From positions 1 to 18,797 of the forward strand of contig JBEKJD010000016.1 in the NCBI GenBank assembly GCA_050011415.1: 18,797 bases of DNA. Direction: 5' to 3'. Positions 7,606 to 14,649 of the stretch are shown here, in pieces. The notes under the pieces were generated by a model. It was not told the DNA's origin. It saw only the letters and a list, made by a program, of their open reading frames with translations, and did no database searches. Within the stretch, counting starts at the first letter, position 1. Each line of letters begins with the position of its first letter. The DNA is from JADFXI01 sp050011415. GTDB lineage: Bacteria > Nitrospirota > Thermodesulfovibrionia > Thermodesulfovibrionales > Dissulfurispiraceae. The translations under genes were made by a program, and so were the position numbers.

Positions 7606-10600
7606 TAGAAGATATTTATGCCCTTTTTCAAAAACCGAAGAATCCCAAGGATTTTGATGCAATACGGATAAAGCTTGCATCCCCTGAGAAGATCAGGGAA
7701 TGGTCCCACGGAGAAGTTAAAAAGCCGGAGACAATTAACTACCGCACTTTCAAGCCTGAACGTGACGGTCTTTTCTGCGCCAAGATCTTCGGCCCGGTAA
7801 AAGACTGGGAATGTCTCTGCGGGAAGTACAAAAGGATGAAACATCGCGGTGTAATCTGCGACAAATGCGGTGTTGAAGTCATCCAGTCAAAGGTAAGAAG
7901 AGAGCGCATGGGACACATTGAGCTGGCAACCCCTGTGGCCCATGTATGGCTGCTCAGGGGAGTGCCCAGCAGGATTGGAACACTCCTCGATATGACTATC
8001 CGGCAGCTCGAGAAGGTGCTTTATTTTGAAGAATATATTGTAATCGATGCAGGGGATACATCGCTCAAGGAAAAAGAACTGCTCTCCGAGGACGAGCACA
8101 AAAAGAAGCTTTCCGAATTCGGCAACAGGTTCAAGGCAGGAATGGGGGCCGATGCCATCCGTGAGCTTTTAAGGAAGGTGGACCTTAAAACGCTTGCAGT
8201 CGATTTAAAAGAAAAAATCGACTCCGTATCGTCGCTGGGCGTAAAGAGGAAGCTTTCAAAAAGAATCAAAACAGTAGAAGCGTTTCTAAGGTCCGAGAAC
8301 AAGCCGGATTGGATGATTCTCGATATTGTGCCGGTGCTGCCGCCTGATCTCAGGCCTCTTGTCCCTCTCGATGGGGGCCGCTTCGCCACCTCTGACCTCA
8401 ATGACCTGTACAGGAGGGTCATTAACAGGAATAACAGGCTTAAACGGCTCATGGAACTGAAGGCCCCGAGCGTCATTATAAAGAATGAAAAAAGAATGCT
8501 TCAGGAGGCAGTGGATGCCCTGTTCGATAACAGCAAGCGGGCCAAAGTGCTGAAGGCAGGCGGCAAACGCGCTCTTAAATCCCTGAGCGACATGATCAAG
8601 GGCAAGCAGGGCCGTTTCAGGCAAAACCTGCTGGGCAAGAGGGTTGACTACTCCGGCCGTTCGGTCATCGTAGTCGGTCCTGATCTCAAGATGAACCAGT
8701 GCGGTCTTCCCAAGCGCATGGCGCTTGAGCTTTTCAAACCTTTCGTGTTCAACAAGCTTGAGGAAAAAGGCTATGCGACCACGATAAAGCAGGCAAAAAG
8801 GCTTGTCGAAAATGAGCGGCCTGAAGTATGGGATGCTCTGGAAGACGTCATCAGTGAGCACCCTGTGCTGTTAAACCGTGCGCCGACATTGCATCGCCTT
8901 GGGATACAGGCTTTTGATCCCGTGCTGGTCGAAGGGAAGGCAATCAAGCTTCACCCGCTCGTCTGCACGGCATTCAATGCCGACTTTGACGGTGACCAGA
9001 TGGCAGTGCATGTTCCGTTGTCAGTTGAAGCTCAAATAGAAGCGCGGGTTTTAATGCTCTCGGTAAACAACCTCCTGTCGCCGGCCAACGGGAAGCCTGT
9101 AGTTGTCCCTACACAGGACATGGTCCTCGGCCTTTATTATCTTACAAAGCAGAGAAACGGCGCAAAGGGTGAAGGGAAGATGTTTGCTGATCCCGAGGAT
9201 GTGCGCATTGCTTATGATTCCGGGGTGATCGATGAACACGCGGCAATCAGGGTGAGAATGAACGGCGGTTTTGTAGAAACAACAGTTGGAAGGATTATAT
9301 TCAGCGAGATACTGCCCGGGAACATCCCCTTTGAAGCAGTCAACAGGGAGCTTACAAAGAAGGAATTAGGGAAACTTATCGAATATATACACAAAGTTTC
9401 GGGAAAGCGCGCAACCGTTGTGTTCCTGAACGAACTGGAGCGGTTGGGATTCAAATACGCAACAAATTCCGGGATCTCCATTTGCATCGATGATATGCAC
9501 GTGCCCTCTAAAAAAGCTGAACTTATTACAGAAGCTGAACAGGAAGTGATGGAGGTGCAGCGGCAGTATGCCGATGGTCTGATTACACAGGGTGAACGGT
9601 ATAACAAGGTTATCGATATCTGGGCGAACGTGACCGAGAAGGTTGCTGATGAGATGATGAAGGAATTGGGCGCTGAGGAGGGCAAATCGCTCTCTGAAGA
9701 GGAAATAAGGGAGAGCCGTTCTTTTAACAGCATCTTTATGATGGCCGACTCAGGAGCAAGAGGCAGCGCAGCCCAGATACGTCAGCTTGCCGGTATGAGA
9801 GGCCTGATGGCAAAACCTTCGGGAGAGATTATCGAAACCCCGATTACAGCCAACTTCAGAGAAGGTCTCACCCCATTGCAATACTTTATTTCGACGCACG
9901 GCGCCCGTAAGGGCCTTGCCGATACCGCTCTGAAAACAGCTAATGCCGGATACCTTACCCGGAGGCTTGTCGATGTGGCCCAGGACGTTATACTCATTGA
10001 GGAGGACTGCGGCACAAGGGAAGGCATTACTGTAATCCCTCTCATAGAAGGCGGAGAAATCATCCAGTCCCTGGAGGAGCGCATATTCGGAAGGACGCTT
10101 GCCGAGACTCTCAAAGATCCCGTGACCAATGAGATTATTGCAAACAGAAACGTGGAAATTGACGATGAGTTGGCAAAGAAGGTCGTTGATGCAGGTGTTG
10201 ACCGTGTAAAGATACGCTCTGTGCTCACCTGCCATTCAAAGATAGGCGTATGCGGCAAATGCTATGGAAGGGACCTTGCAAGAGGCGGCAAGATCGAGAT
10301 CGGAGAGGCGATAGGCATTATCGCTGCCCAATCCATTGGTGAGCCGGGCACACAGCTCACCATGAGGACCTTTCATATCGGAGGAGCGGCAACCAAGGTC
10401 ATTGAGCAGGCAACGCTGGCGCCGAAGAATTCAGGATTTGTAAAGTTCATTGACGTAAGCGCGGTCAAAAACAAGGAAGGGGTCCAGATCGTGCTCAACC
10501 GGAACGCCATGCTGGCCATCGTCGACAAGACAGGACGTGAGAAGGAAAAATACAATCTTGTGTACGGCGCCAGGATATTTGTGGATGACGGCCAGAAGGT

Positions 10601-11714
10601 GGAAGCCAGCCAGCGGCTGGTCGAGTGGGACCCCTACTCTACACCTATCCTTACAGAAATCGGCGGAAGAATAGCTTTAGGCGACATAGTTGAAGGAGTG
10701 ACCTTTAAGGAAGAGGTCGACGAAACAACCGGTCTCGCGCATAAAGTGGTAATCGACTACCCTGCTCACATGAGACCCAGAATTTCGATAAAAGATGAAC
10801 ACGGCAAGACTGTTAAGAGCCCCGGGACCAGCAACCCTGCAAGGTATCTGTTACCTGCAGGCGCGCACATGCTCGTTGAAAGAGGCGAACTGATAGCGCC
10901 CGGCGATATCCTTGCCAAGATACCAAGGGAAACCACAAAAACAAAGGATATTACCGGCGGTCTCCCGAGGGTTGCCGAGCTTTTTGAGGCCCGCAAGCCC
11001 AAAGAGCACACGATTGTCAGCGAGATTGACGGTATAGTAGAGTTCAAGGGTGCGCATAAAGGCATGCGAGTTGTTGAAGTAAAAGGCGGCAGCGAGACAA
11101 GATCATATCTGATACCAAAAGGCAAGCACGTCACTGTTCATGAAGGTGATTGGGTGAAAGCAGGGGAACCGCTTATGGATGGAGCGGTAAATCCTCACAG
11201 CATTCTCGACATACTTGGCCCCAAGGAATTGCAGAGTTATCTTGTTGATGAAGTGCAGAAGGTGTATCGTCTGCAGGGCGTCTCGATAAATGACAAGCAT
11301 ATTGAAGTTATTGTTCGTCAGATGATGCGGAAGATTCGTATCGAGGACCCCGGCGACACGGTATTTCTTATTGGAGATGAGGTCGACAGGATGGTGTTTG
11401 CTGAAGAGAATAACCGTGTCAGAGATGCAGGCGAACGGCCTGCCCAGGGCAGACCGTTGCTGCTCGGCATTACAAAAGCTTCGTTGTCAACAGAAAGCTG
11501 GGTATCGGCTGCATCGTTCCAGGAAACCACGAGGGTCTTGACTGAAGCGGCGTTAAGCGGGCTGGTCGACGAACTCAGGGGACTGAAGGAAAACGTTATC
11601 ATGGGAAGGGTCATACCGGCAGGCTCCGGCATGCAAGTTTACAGGGATACCTTTATCAAAGGCGATTTCTACGCCATGCAGCTTGAGCATGAAGAAGCCG
11701 AAGTAGAACAATAA
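7602..11714 (+). CDS. rpoC: DNA-directed RNA polymerase subunit beta'
   Basis: The 1370-residue beta' subunit. The N-terminal zinc site uses C71, C73, C86 and C89. The active-site Mg-binding loop NADFDGD is at residues 459-465. The second zinc site uses C803, C877, C884 and C887. The bridge-helix region with SGARGSAAQIRQLAGMRGLM and the C-terminal KASLSTESWVSAASFQETTRVL block are intact. The start is TTG at 7602, inside the TTGA overlap with the rpoB stop, and has GAGGGAGGAA just upstream, so translation is coupled to rpoB. The usual downstream partner rpsL is absent: a Mut7-C-like gene follows after an inverted repeat that ends in a T-run. Confidence 0.98.
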   Translation: MIEDIYALFQKPKNPKDFDAIRIKLASPEKIREWSHGEVKKPETINYRTFKPERDGLFCAKIFGPVKDWECLCGKYKRMKHRGVICDKCGVEVIQSKVRRERMGHIELATPVAHVWLLRGVPSRIGTLLDMTIRQLEKVLYFEEYIVIDAGDTSLKEKELLSEDEHKKKLSEFGNRFKAGMGADAIRELLRKVDLKTLAVDLKEKIDSVSSLGVKRKLSKRIKTVEAFLRSENKPDWMILDIVPVLPPDLRPLVPLDGGRFATSDLNDLYRRVINRNNRLKRLMELKAPSVIIKNEKRMLQEAVDALFDNSKRAKVLKAGGKRALKSLSDMIKGKQGRFRQNLLGKRVDYSGRSVIVVGPDLKMNQCGLPKRMALELFKPFVFNKLEEKGYATTIKQAKRLVENERPEVWDALEDVISEHPVLLNRAPTLHRLGIQAFDPVLVEGKAIKLHPLVCTAFNADFDGDQMAVHVPLSVEAQIEARVLMLSVNNLLSPANGKPVVVPTQDMVLGLYYLTKQRNGAKGEGKMFADPEDVRIAYDSGVIDEHAAIRVRMNGGFVETTVGRIIFSEILPGNIPFEAVNRELTKKELGKLIEYIHKVSGKRATVVFLNELERLGFKYATNSGISICIDDMHVPSKKAELITEAEQEVMEVQRQYADGLITQGERYNKVIDIWANVTEKVADEMMKELGAEEGKSLSEEEIRESRSFNSIFMMADSGARGSAAQIRQLAGMRGLMAKPSGEIIETPITANFREGLTPLQYFISTHGARKGLADTALKTANAGYLTRRLVDVAQDVILIEEDCGTREGITVIPLIEGGEIIQSLEERIFGRTLAETLKDPVTNEIIANRNVEIDDELAKKVVDAGVDRVKIRSVLTCHSKIGVCGKCYGRDLARGGKIEIGEAIGIIAAQSIGEPGTQLTMRTFHIGGAATKVIEQATLAPKNSGFVKFIDVSAVKNKEGVQIVLNRNAMLAIVDKTGREKEKYNLVYGARIFVDDGQKVEASQRLVEWDPYSTPILTEIGGRIALGDIVEGVTFKEEVDETTGLAHKVVIDYPAHMRPRISIKDEHGKTVKSPGTSNPARYLLPAGAHMLVERGELIAPGDILAKIPRETTKTKDITGGLPRVAELFEARKPKEHTIVSEIDGIVEFKGAHKGMRVVEVKGGSETRSYLIPKGKHVTVHEGDWVKAGEPLMDGAVNPHSILDILGPKELQSYLVDEVQKVYRLQGVSINDKHIEVIVRQMMRKIRIEDPGDTVFLIGDEVDRMVFAEENNRVRDAGERPAQGRPLLLGITKASLSTESWVSAASFQETTRVLTEAALSGLVDELRGLKENVIMGRVIPAGSGMQVYRDTFIKGDFYAMQLEHEEAEVEQ

Positions 11715-11719
11715 AAGCC

Positions 11720-11786
11720 AGGTCAAGGTTGAGGTTAAGGTCAAGTCAAAGCCTTTCTCAACCTTAACCTTGACCTCAATCTTTTT
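11720..11786 (+). repeat. Paired inverted hexamer repeat after rpoC, possible terminator
   Basis: The left arm contains hexamers AGGTCA, AGGTTG, AGGTTA and AGGTCA (11720-11743). The right arm TCA-ACCTTA-ACCTTG-ACCT ends at 11776. Positions 11720-11737 pair with 11759-11776 over about 17 bases, with one position that is a G-U wobble in RNA. CAAT and then CTTTTT (11781-11786) follow, ending right at the next start codon. The fold plus T-run could serve as the end-of-operon terminator for rpoBC, although the T-run is four bases from the stem. Confidence 0.75.
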
Positions 11787-12317
11787 ATGCCCCGTTTTAT
11801 CGCTGATGTCATGCTCGGGAGCCTTGCCAAATGGCTCAGAATTCTGGGTTACGATACGGTCTATTTCAGGACAATCGATGACAATGAACTTATAAAGATG
11901 GCCCTTCAGCAGGAAAGGACCCTCTTAACGCGAGACACTGGCATCGCACGTAGTCCATTAATAAAGATGAATCGGAGAACCGGTGAATCGGTGAGTCGGA
12001 GAAAAGTCGGTCCTGATGTTATTCTAATACTCTCCAATCATGCCCTCGAACAATTAAATGAGGTGCTCTCCAGCAAAAGACTTTTCCCTGATTCTCCCTT
12101 TCCCCGACTTCCCGGTTCTTATGTTCCCCGGTGTCCAGTGTGCAACGGAGGACTTGCTGCAGCCGAGAAAGAAGCTGTTTCCGGTTGTGTCCCGGAATAT
12201 GTCTTTCTGAATTCAACGTCTTTTTTTATCTGCAGACAATGTGGTAAAGTTTACTGGTACGGTTCACATAAGAAATCCATCGATTTTAAATTAAAGCAGG
12301 TCATAGGTGATAGGTAA
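11787..12317 (+). CDS. Mut7-C family RNase-like protein with zinc ribbon
   Basis: A 176-residue protein with the Mut7-C (DUF82, PIN-like nuclease) pattern. The N-terminus PRFIADVMLGSLAKWLRILGYDT holds acidic D7, followed by D31/D32 and TRD with D50, all candidate metal ligands. A C-terminal zinc ribbon uses C116/C119 and C149/C152 and ends in the family-typical VYWYGSH. Family members are often near 150 residues. The excess here comes from two stretches, residues about 61-76 and 100-114, which are encoded by the two arms of an inverted octamer repeat. The start ATG lies directly after a T-run with no visible ribosome binding site. The last residues QVIGDR and the stop are encoded by another repeat arm. 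The substrate is unknown; RNA is inferred from the family. Confidence 0.8.
   Translation: MPRFIADVMLGSLAKWLRILGYDTVYFRTIDDNELIKMALQQERTLLTRDTGIARSPLIKMNRRTGESVSRRKVGPDVILILSNHALEQLNEVLSSKRLFPDSPFPRLPGSYVPRCPVCNGGLAAAEKEAVSGCVPEYVFLNSTSFFICRQCGKVYWYGSHKKSIDFKLKQVIGDR
11968..12010 (+). repeat. Octamer repeat arm inside the Mut7-C gene (left)
   Basis: Four back-to-back octamers TGAATCGG, AGAACCGG, TGAATCGG and TGAGTCGG (11968-11999) are followed by AGAAAAGTCGG. All fit the pattern [TA]GA[AG][TC]CGG. They are translated in frame as MNRRTGESVSRRKVG, a basic segment that does not look like the conserved Mut7-C core. The complementary arm lies about 75 bases downstream. Confidence 0.75.
12081..12132 (+). 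repeat. Complementary octamer-type arm inside the Mut7-C gene (right)
   Basis: A pyrimidine-rich stretch whose reverse strand reads as units like GAACCGG, AAGTCGG and AGAATCAGG. CCGACTT (12104-12110) and CCGGTTC (12112-12118) are exact complements of AAGTCGG (12004-12010) and GAACCGG (11977-11983), in nested order. It encodes the Pro-rich segment FPDSPFPRLPGSYVP, just before the zinc ribbon. The arm spacing leaves a conserved-looking coding stretch as the loop. Confidence 0.62.
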
Positions 12318-12543
12318 TAGAATAGGTAATGTCTTCGTAATAAGTCTGAAAGAGCGTTTTTCCGTCATTCCCGTGCTTAAGAGCACCTGCCTAAGGCACC
12401 TACTTCTGGTACTGTTGGTGAAAACGGGAATCCAGTATTTTCAGGTAGTTGCTTGCGCTTTGGATACCCGCCTCCGCGGGTATGACGACTTTTTGCGAGA
12501 AGGACGAGTATAACCTATGACCTATAGCCTATAGCCTATAATT
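12298..12543 (+). repeat. Paired inverted heptamer repeat enclosing a MITE-like element
   Basis: The left arm uses 7-mers AGGTCAT, AGGTGAT and AGGTAAT and runs to about 12330. The right arm (12512-12543) reads AACCTATGACCTATAGCC and continues with a TATAGCC-type unit. AGGTCATAGGT (12298-12308) pairs perfectly with ACCTATGACCT (12513-12523). The left arm encodes the last codons and stop of the Mut7-C gene. The right arm abuts the channel start, and its end happens to contain TATAAT (12537-12542). Between the arms sits an unrelated 125-bp element (12363-12487). Confidence 0.75.
12363..12487 (+). mobile_element. MITE-like element with CGTCATTCCCG ends, copy 1
   Basis: The 11-base ends CGTCATTCCCG (12363-12373) and CGGGTATGACG (12477-12487) are inverted repeats with one mismatch. 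Inside are further related blocks: ACGGGAATCCAG at 12424-12435, TGGATACCCGC at 12461-12471 and a small GTGCT/AGCAC hairpin (12373-12386). This 'attcccg ... gggaatccag' composition is a widespread non-coding repeat type in proteobacterial, Nitrospirota and related genomes. It encodes no transposase and would need a partner element to move. A diverged copy lies at 18000-18136 in the opposite orientation. The 60-odd-codon frame through it is not a believable gene. Confidence 0.72.
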
Positions 12544-12547
12544 TTTC

Positions 12548-13549
12548 ATGGAAACACTTAGAAAGAGGCTGATACTCTCCGGCGTGCTGATATTCCTGAT
12601 AGTCACTCTTGGCACTACAGGCTTTATCATCATAGAGCGATGGAATTTTCTCGATGCCCTTTATATGACCATTATAACCCTTACCACTGTCGGCTATGGG
12701 GAAGTGCATCCTCTCTCGTCGGAAGGCAGGATCTTTAATATTTTCCTTATCATCGGGGGTGTTGGTACTGTTTTCTATGCTTTGAGCACAGGGGCAAAAC
12801 TTGTACTGGAAGGAGAACTTCAGGAACTGTTCGGGAGGAAGAGATTGGAAAAGAAAATAAAAGAACTGAGTCACCACTATGTTATTTGCGGTTATGGAAG
12901 GATGGGGACCATCATATGCAGAGAACTGAAGGCAAAGGGAGAAAAATTTGTTGTTGTTGAAAAGAGCCCGGAAAAACTTCGGGGAAGAGACGATATTCTG
13001 GTTATTGAGGGTGATGCAACACAAGATGCTGTTCTGATTGATGCCTGTATAGAAAAAGCCAGAGGGCTTATATCCGTGCTGCCGACTGATGCGGAAAATC
13101 TTTTTGTGGTCCTGAGTGCCCGCGGCCTTAAGCCGGACCTTTTGATTGTTGCGCGGGCAGTAGAGGAAGGCTCGGAACAGAAACTGCTCAGGGCCGGCGC
13201 AGACAGGGTAATCTCACCATATTATATAGGAGGTCTCCGCATCGCCCATACGGTGCTTAAGCCGGCCGTGGTTGATTTTAGAGAGTTCGCGACAAAAAGC
13301 GCTAATATGGACCTTCAAATGGAAGAAGTCACGATTGCGGAGGGGTCGAAGCTGGTCGGACTTACTCTGGACGAATGCGGCATAGGAAGGGATCTGGGGA
13401 TTATAATTGTAGCCATAAGAAAGAGTTCGGGCGAGATGAAGTTCAATCCCACTTCACGCAATATTATTGAAGCTGGTGATACGCTGATAGCCCTTGGAGA
13501 GATCCCTAAATTGAGTATACTGGAAGAGATGTCATTTGCGGTAAAATGA
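12548..13549 (+). CDS. Two-TM potassium channel with RCK (TrkA-N/TrkA-C) domains
   Basis: A 333-residue MthK-like K+ channel subunit. TM1 spans about residues 8-28, the pore helix leads into the selectivity filter TTVGYG (46-51), and TM2 spans about 62-82. A cytoplasmic RCK-N Rossmann domain starts with GYGRMG at 115-120 and has acidic E137 at the end of the second strand. A TrkA-C domain covers about residues 255-325, ending in ALGEIPKLSILEEM. Such channels form tetramers gated by ligands (Ca2+ or nucleotides) binding the RCK ring. The ATG follows an inverted-repeat arm with no visible ribosome binding site. The stop overlaps the next gene's ATG (ATGA), so the channel and the cytochrome are translationally coupled, an unusual pairing. 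Confidence 0.92.
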   Translation: METLRKRLILSGVLIFLIVTLGTTGFIIIERWNFLDALYMTIITLTTVGYGEVHPLSSEGRIFNIFLIIGGVGTVFYALSTGAKLVLEGELQELFGRKRLEKKIKELSHHYVICGYGRMGTIICRELKAKGEKFVVVEKSPEKLRGRDDILVIEGDATQDAVLIDACIEKARGLISVLPTDAENLFVVLSARGLKPDLLIVARAVEEGSEQKLLRAGADRVISPYYIGGLRIAHTVLKPAVVDFREFATKSANMDLQMEEVTIAEGSKLVGLTLDECGIGRDLGIIIVAIRKSSGEMKFNPTSRNIIEAGDTLIALGEIPKLSILEEMSFAVK

Positions 13550-14430
13550 AAAAAAATACCAAAATTGATGAATTTATTGAAAAGATACTCGAACATTTGA
13601 AGGGATTTGCTTTGGCGGCATTTGTCACAGTAGCCATCCTCAGCGCCTTGGTAGGTTACCGGTATTACCGTTATACACAGGATGATCCGCAGTTCTGCGC
13701 CTCCTGCCACCTTATGAAAGAAGCCTATAACGAATGGCAACGGGGTAAGCACAGGGATGTGCTCTGCCAGCAGTGCCACCAGCTAAGCATTTTGGAAAAA
13801 AACCGCCTACTTGTTGCCTATGTTGTAAAAGGCAACCAACCGCTGGCTCAGACCCATGGCCGTGAAAAACCGTGGAAAGCGTGCCGGGGTTGCCATCTGG
13901 AAGATATTGTCCAGGGCTCTGTGACAACGAACAGGTCCTACGGCCATGCCCGGCATGTCTTTATGCAGGGAGTGCACTGCAAATCGTGTCACAAGGGAAC
14001 TATTCACAACTTCCGCGCTAATGAAAAAACATGTCAGGACTGCCATAAGGACAAGGCTGTTCACGGGACCGGCATGGAAGCGTTCCCGTGTCTCAAGTGC
14101 CATTCTTTTACTGAGAAATCGCCTTCGATGATTCCGAAAGACCGTTGTATTAAGTGCCACACCAACATTGCAACTATAGGACCCATGTCAGGTCTTCTCT
14201 GTTACCAGTGTCATAAACCTCATGGGAAGATACATCCGTCTGCCGCATCATGTATGAGCGAATGCCACCGTAATATAACTTCTGCCGGCAAGCATAAGAC
14301 TCATTTGCTGCGGGGGCTCGATTGCATATCCTGTCACAGGCCGCATACCTGGACTGTGGGAAGAAATAGTGCAAAGACGCTGTGCGGAAAGTGTCACCGG
14401 CCTAAAGACCCTTCACAGTTTATGAATTAA
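13546..14430 (+). CDS. NapC/NirT-like membrane-anchored undecahaem cytochrome c
   Basis: A 294-residue protein with one N-terminal membrane span (about residues 20-41) and a periplasmic multihaem domain. The first two sites, CASCH (51-55) with the following Met and CQQCH, have the NapC/NirT arrangement used by quinol dehydrogenases. Ten CxxCH motifs are visible, plus one CX3CH (residues 236-241, CMSECH), giving up to eleven haems, far more than the four of NapC. It probably takes electrons from menaquinol and passes them to periplasmic carriers or a terminal reductase. The ATG overlaps the channel stop. A perfect palindrome follows 14 bases after the stop. The partner reductase is not evident beside it, so the electron acceptor is unknown. 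Confidence 0.88.
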   Translation: MKKNTKIDEFIEKILEHLKGFALAAFVTVAILSALVGYRYYRYTQDDPQFCASCHLMKEAYNEWQRGKHRDVLCQQCHQLSILEKNRLLVAYVVKGNQPLAQTHGREKPWKACRGCHLEDIVQGSVTTNRSYGHARHVFMQGVHCKSCHKGTIHNFRANEKTCQDCHKDKAVHGTGMEAFPCLKCHSFTEKSPSMIPKDRCIKCHTNIATIGPMSGLLCYQCHKPHGKIHPSAASCMSECHRNITSAGKHKTHLLRGLDCISCHRPHTWTVGRNSAKTLCGKCHRPKDPSQFMN

Positions 14431-14443
14431 TCAGACTACACCC

Positions 14444-14484
14444 GGAAACCGTGCGAGACCTGCTGCAGGTCTCGCACGGTTTCC
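14444..14484. repeat. Perfect 20-bp inverted repeat with one-base centre, probable terminator
   Basis: Positions 14444-14463 are the exact reverse complement of 14465-14484 around T14464. The arms run from GGAAACCGTGCG inward to GAGACCTGC. It lies just after the cytochrome stop. A T-run (14494-14498) follows nine bases later, too far away for a textbook intrinsic terminator. It could stop transcription, protect the 3' end, or be a protein-binding operator. No relative of it was seen elsewhere in the window. Confidence 0.7.
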
Positions 14485-14583
14485 TGCCTCGACTTTTTCG
14501 CAATCATGCAAAGAAAAACTCTTCTTTTGCAATTTTGCAAATGTTTTGACAATACAATTCGTTTAAAATCAATATTTTTATTG

Positions 14584-14600
14584 TTGGCATGGGAAATGCT
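14584..14600 (+). promoter_or_regulatory. Candidate sigma-54 (-24/-12) promoter
   Basis: TTGGCATGGGAAATGCT contains GG (14586-14587) and GC (14598-14599) with exactly ten bases between them, and matches most of the TTGGCACG-N4-TTGCW consensus. It lies about 50 bases before the first small membrane-protein gene, giving a short leader. A TTGACA at 14546-14551 lacks a good -10 box and is a weaker alternative. No enhancer-binding protein gene is in the window. Confidence 0.55.
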
Positions 14601-14649
14601 TATATTAAGGTAGATACAGCAGACAACAGCAAAATGGAGGTACAAAGAC

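Noticed and set aside
8286..8861. 191-codon minus-strand frame inside rpoC
   Set aside because: It is antisense to highly conserved beta' sequence; long antisense frames like this are expected from the codon use of rpoB and rpoC.
12307..12513. 68-codon plus-strand frame between the Mut7-C and channel genes
   Set aside because: It runs through a repeat arm and the MITE-like element, has no ribosome binding site, and its residues are what the repeat happens to encode.
395..12543. Intergenic repeats as a CRISPR array
   Set aside because: Units are 6-8 bases, degenerate, back to back without spacers, and arranged as complementary pairs at separate loci.
14546..14575. Sigma-70 promoter from TTGACA at 14546
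   Set aside because: No acceptable -10 box at 16-18 bases; the -24/-12 element just downstream fits better.
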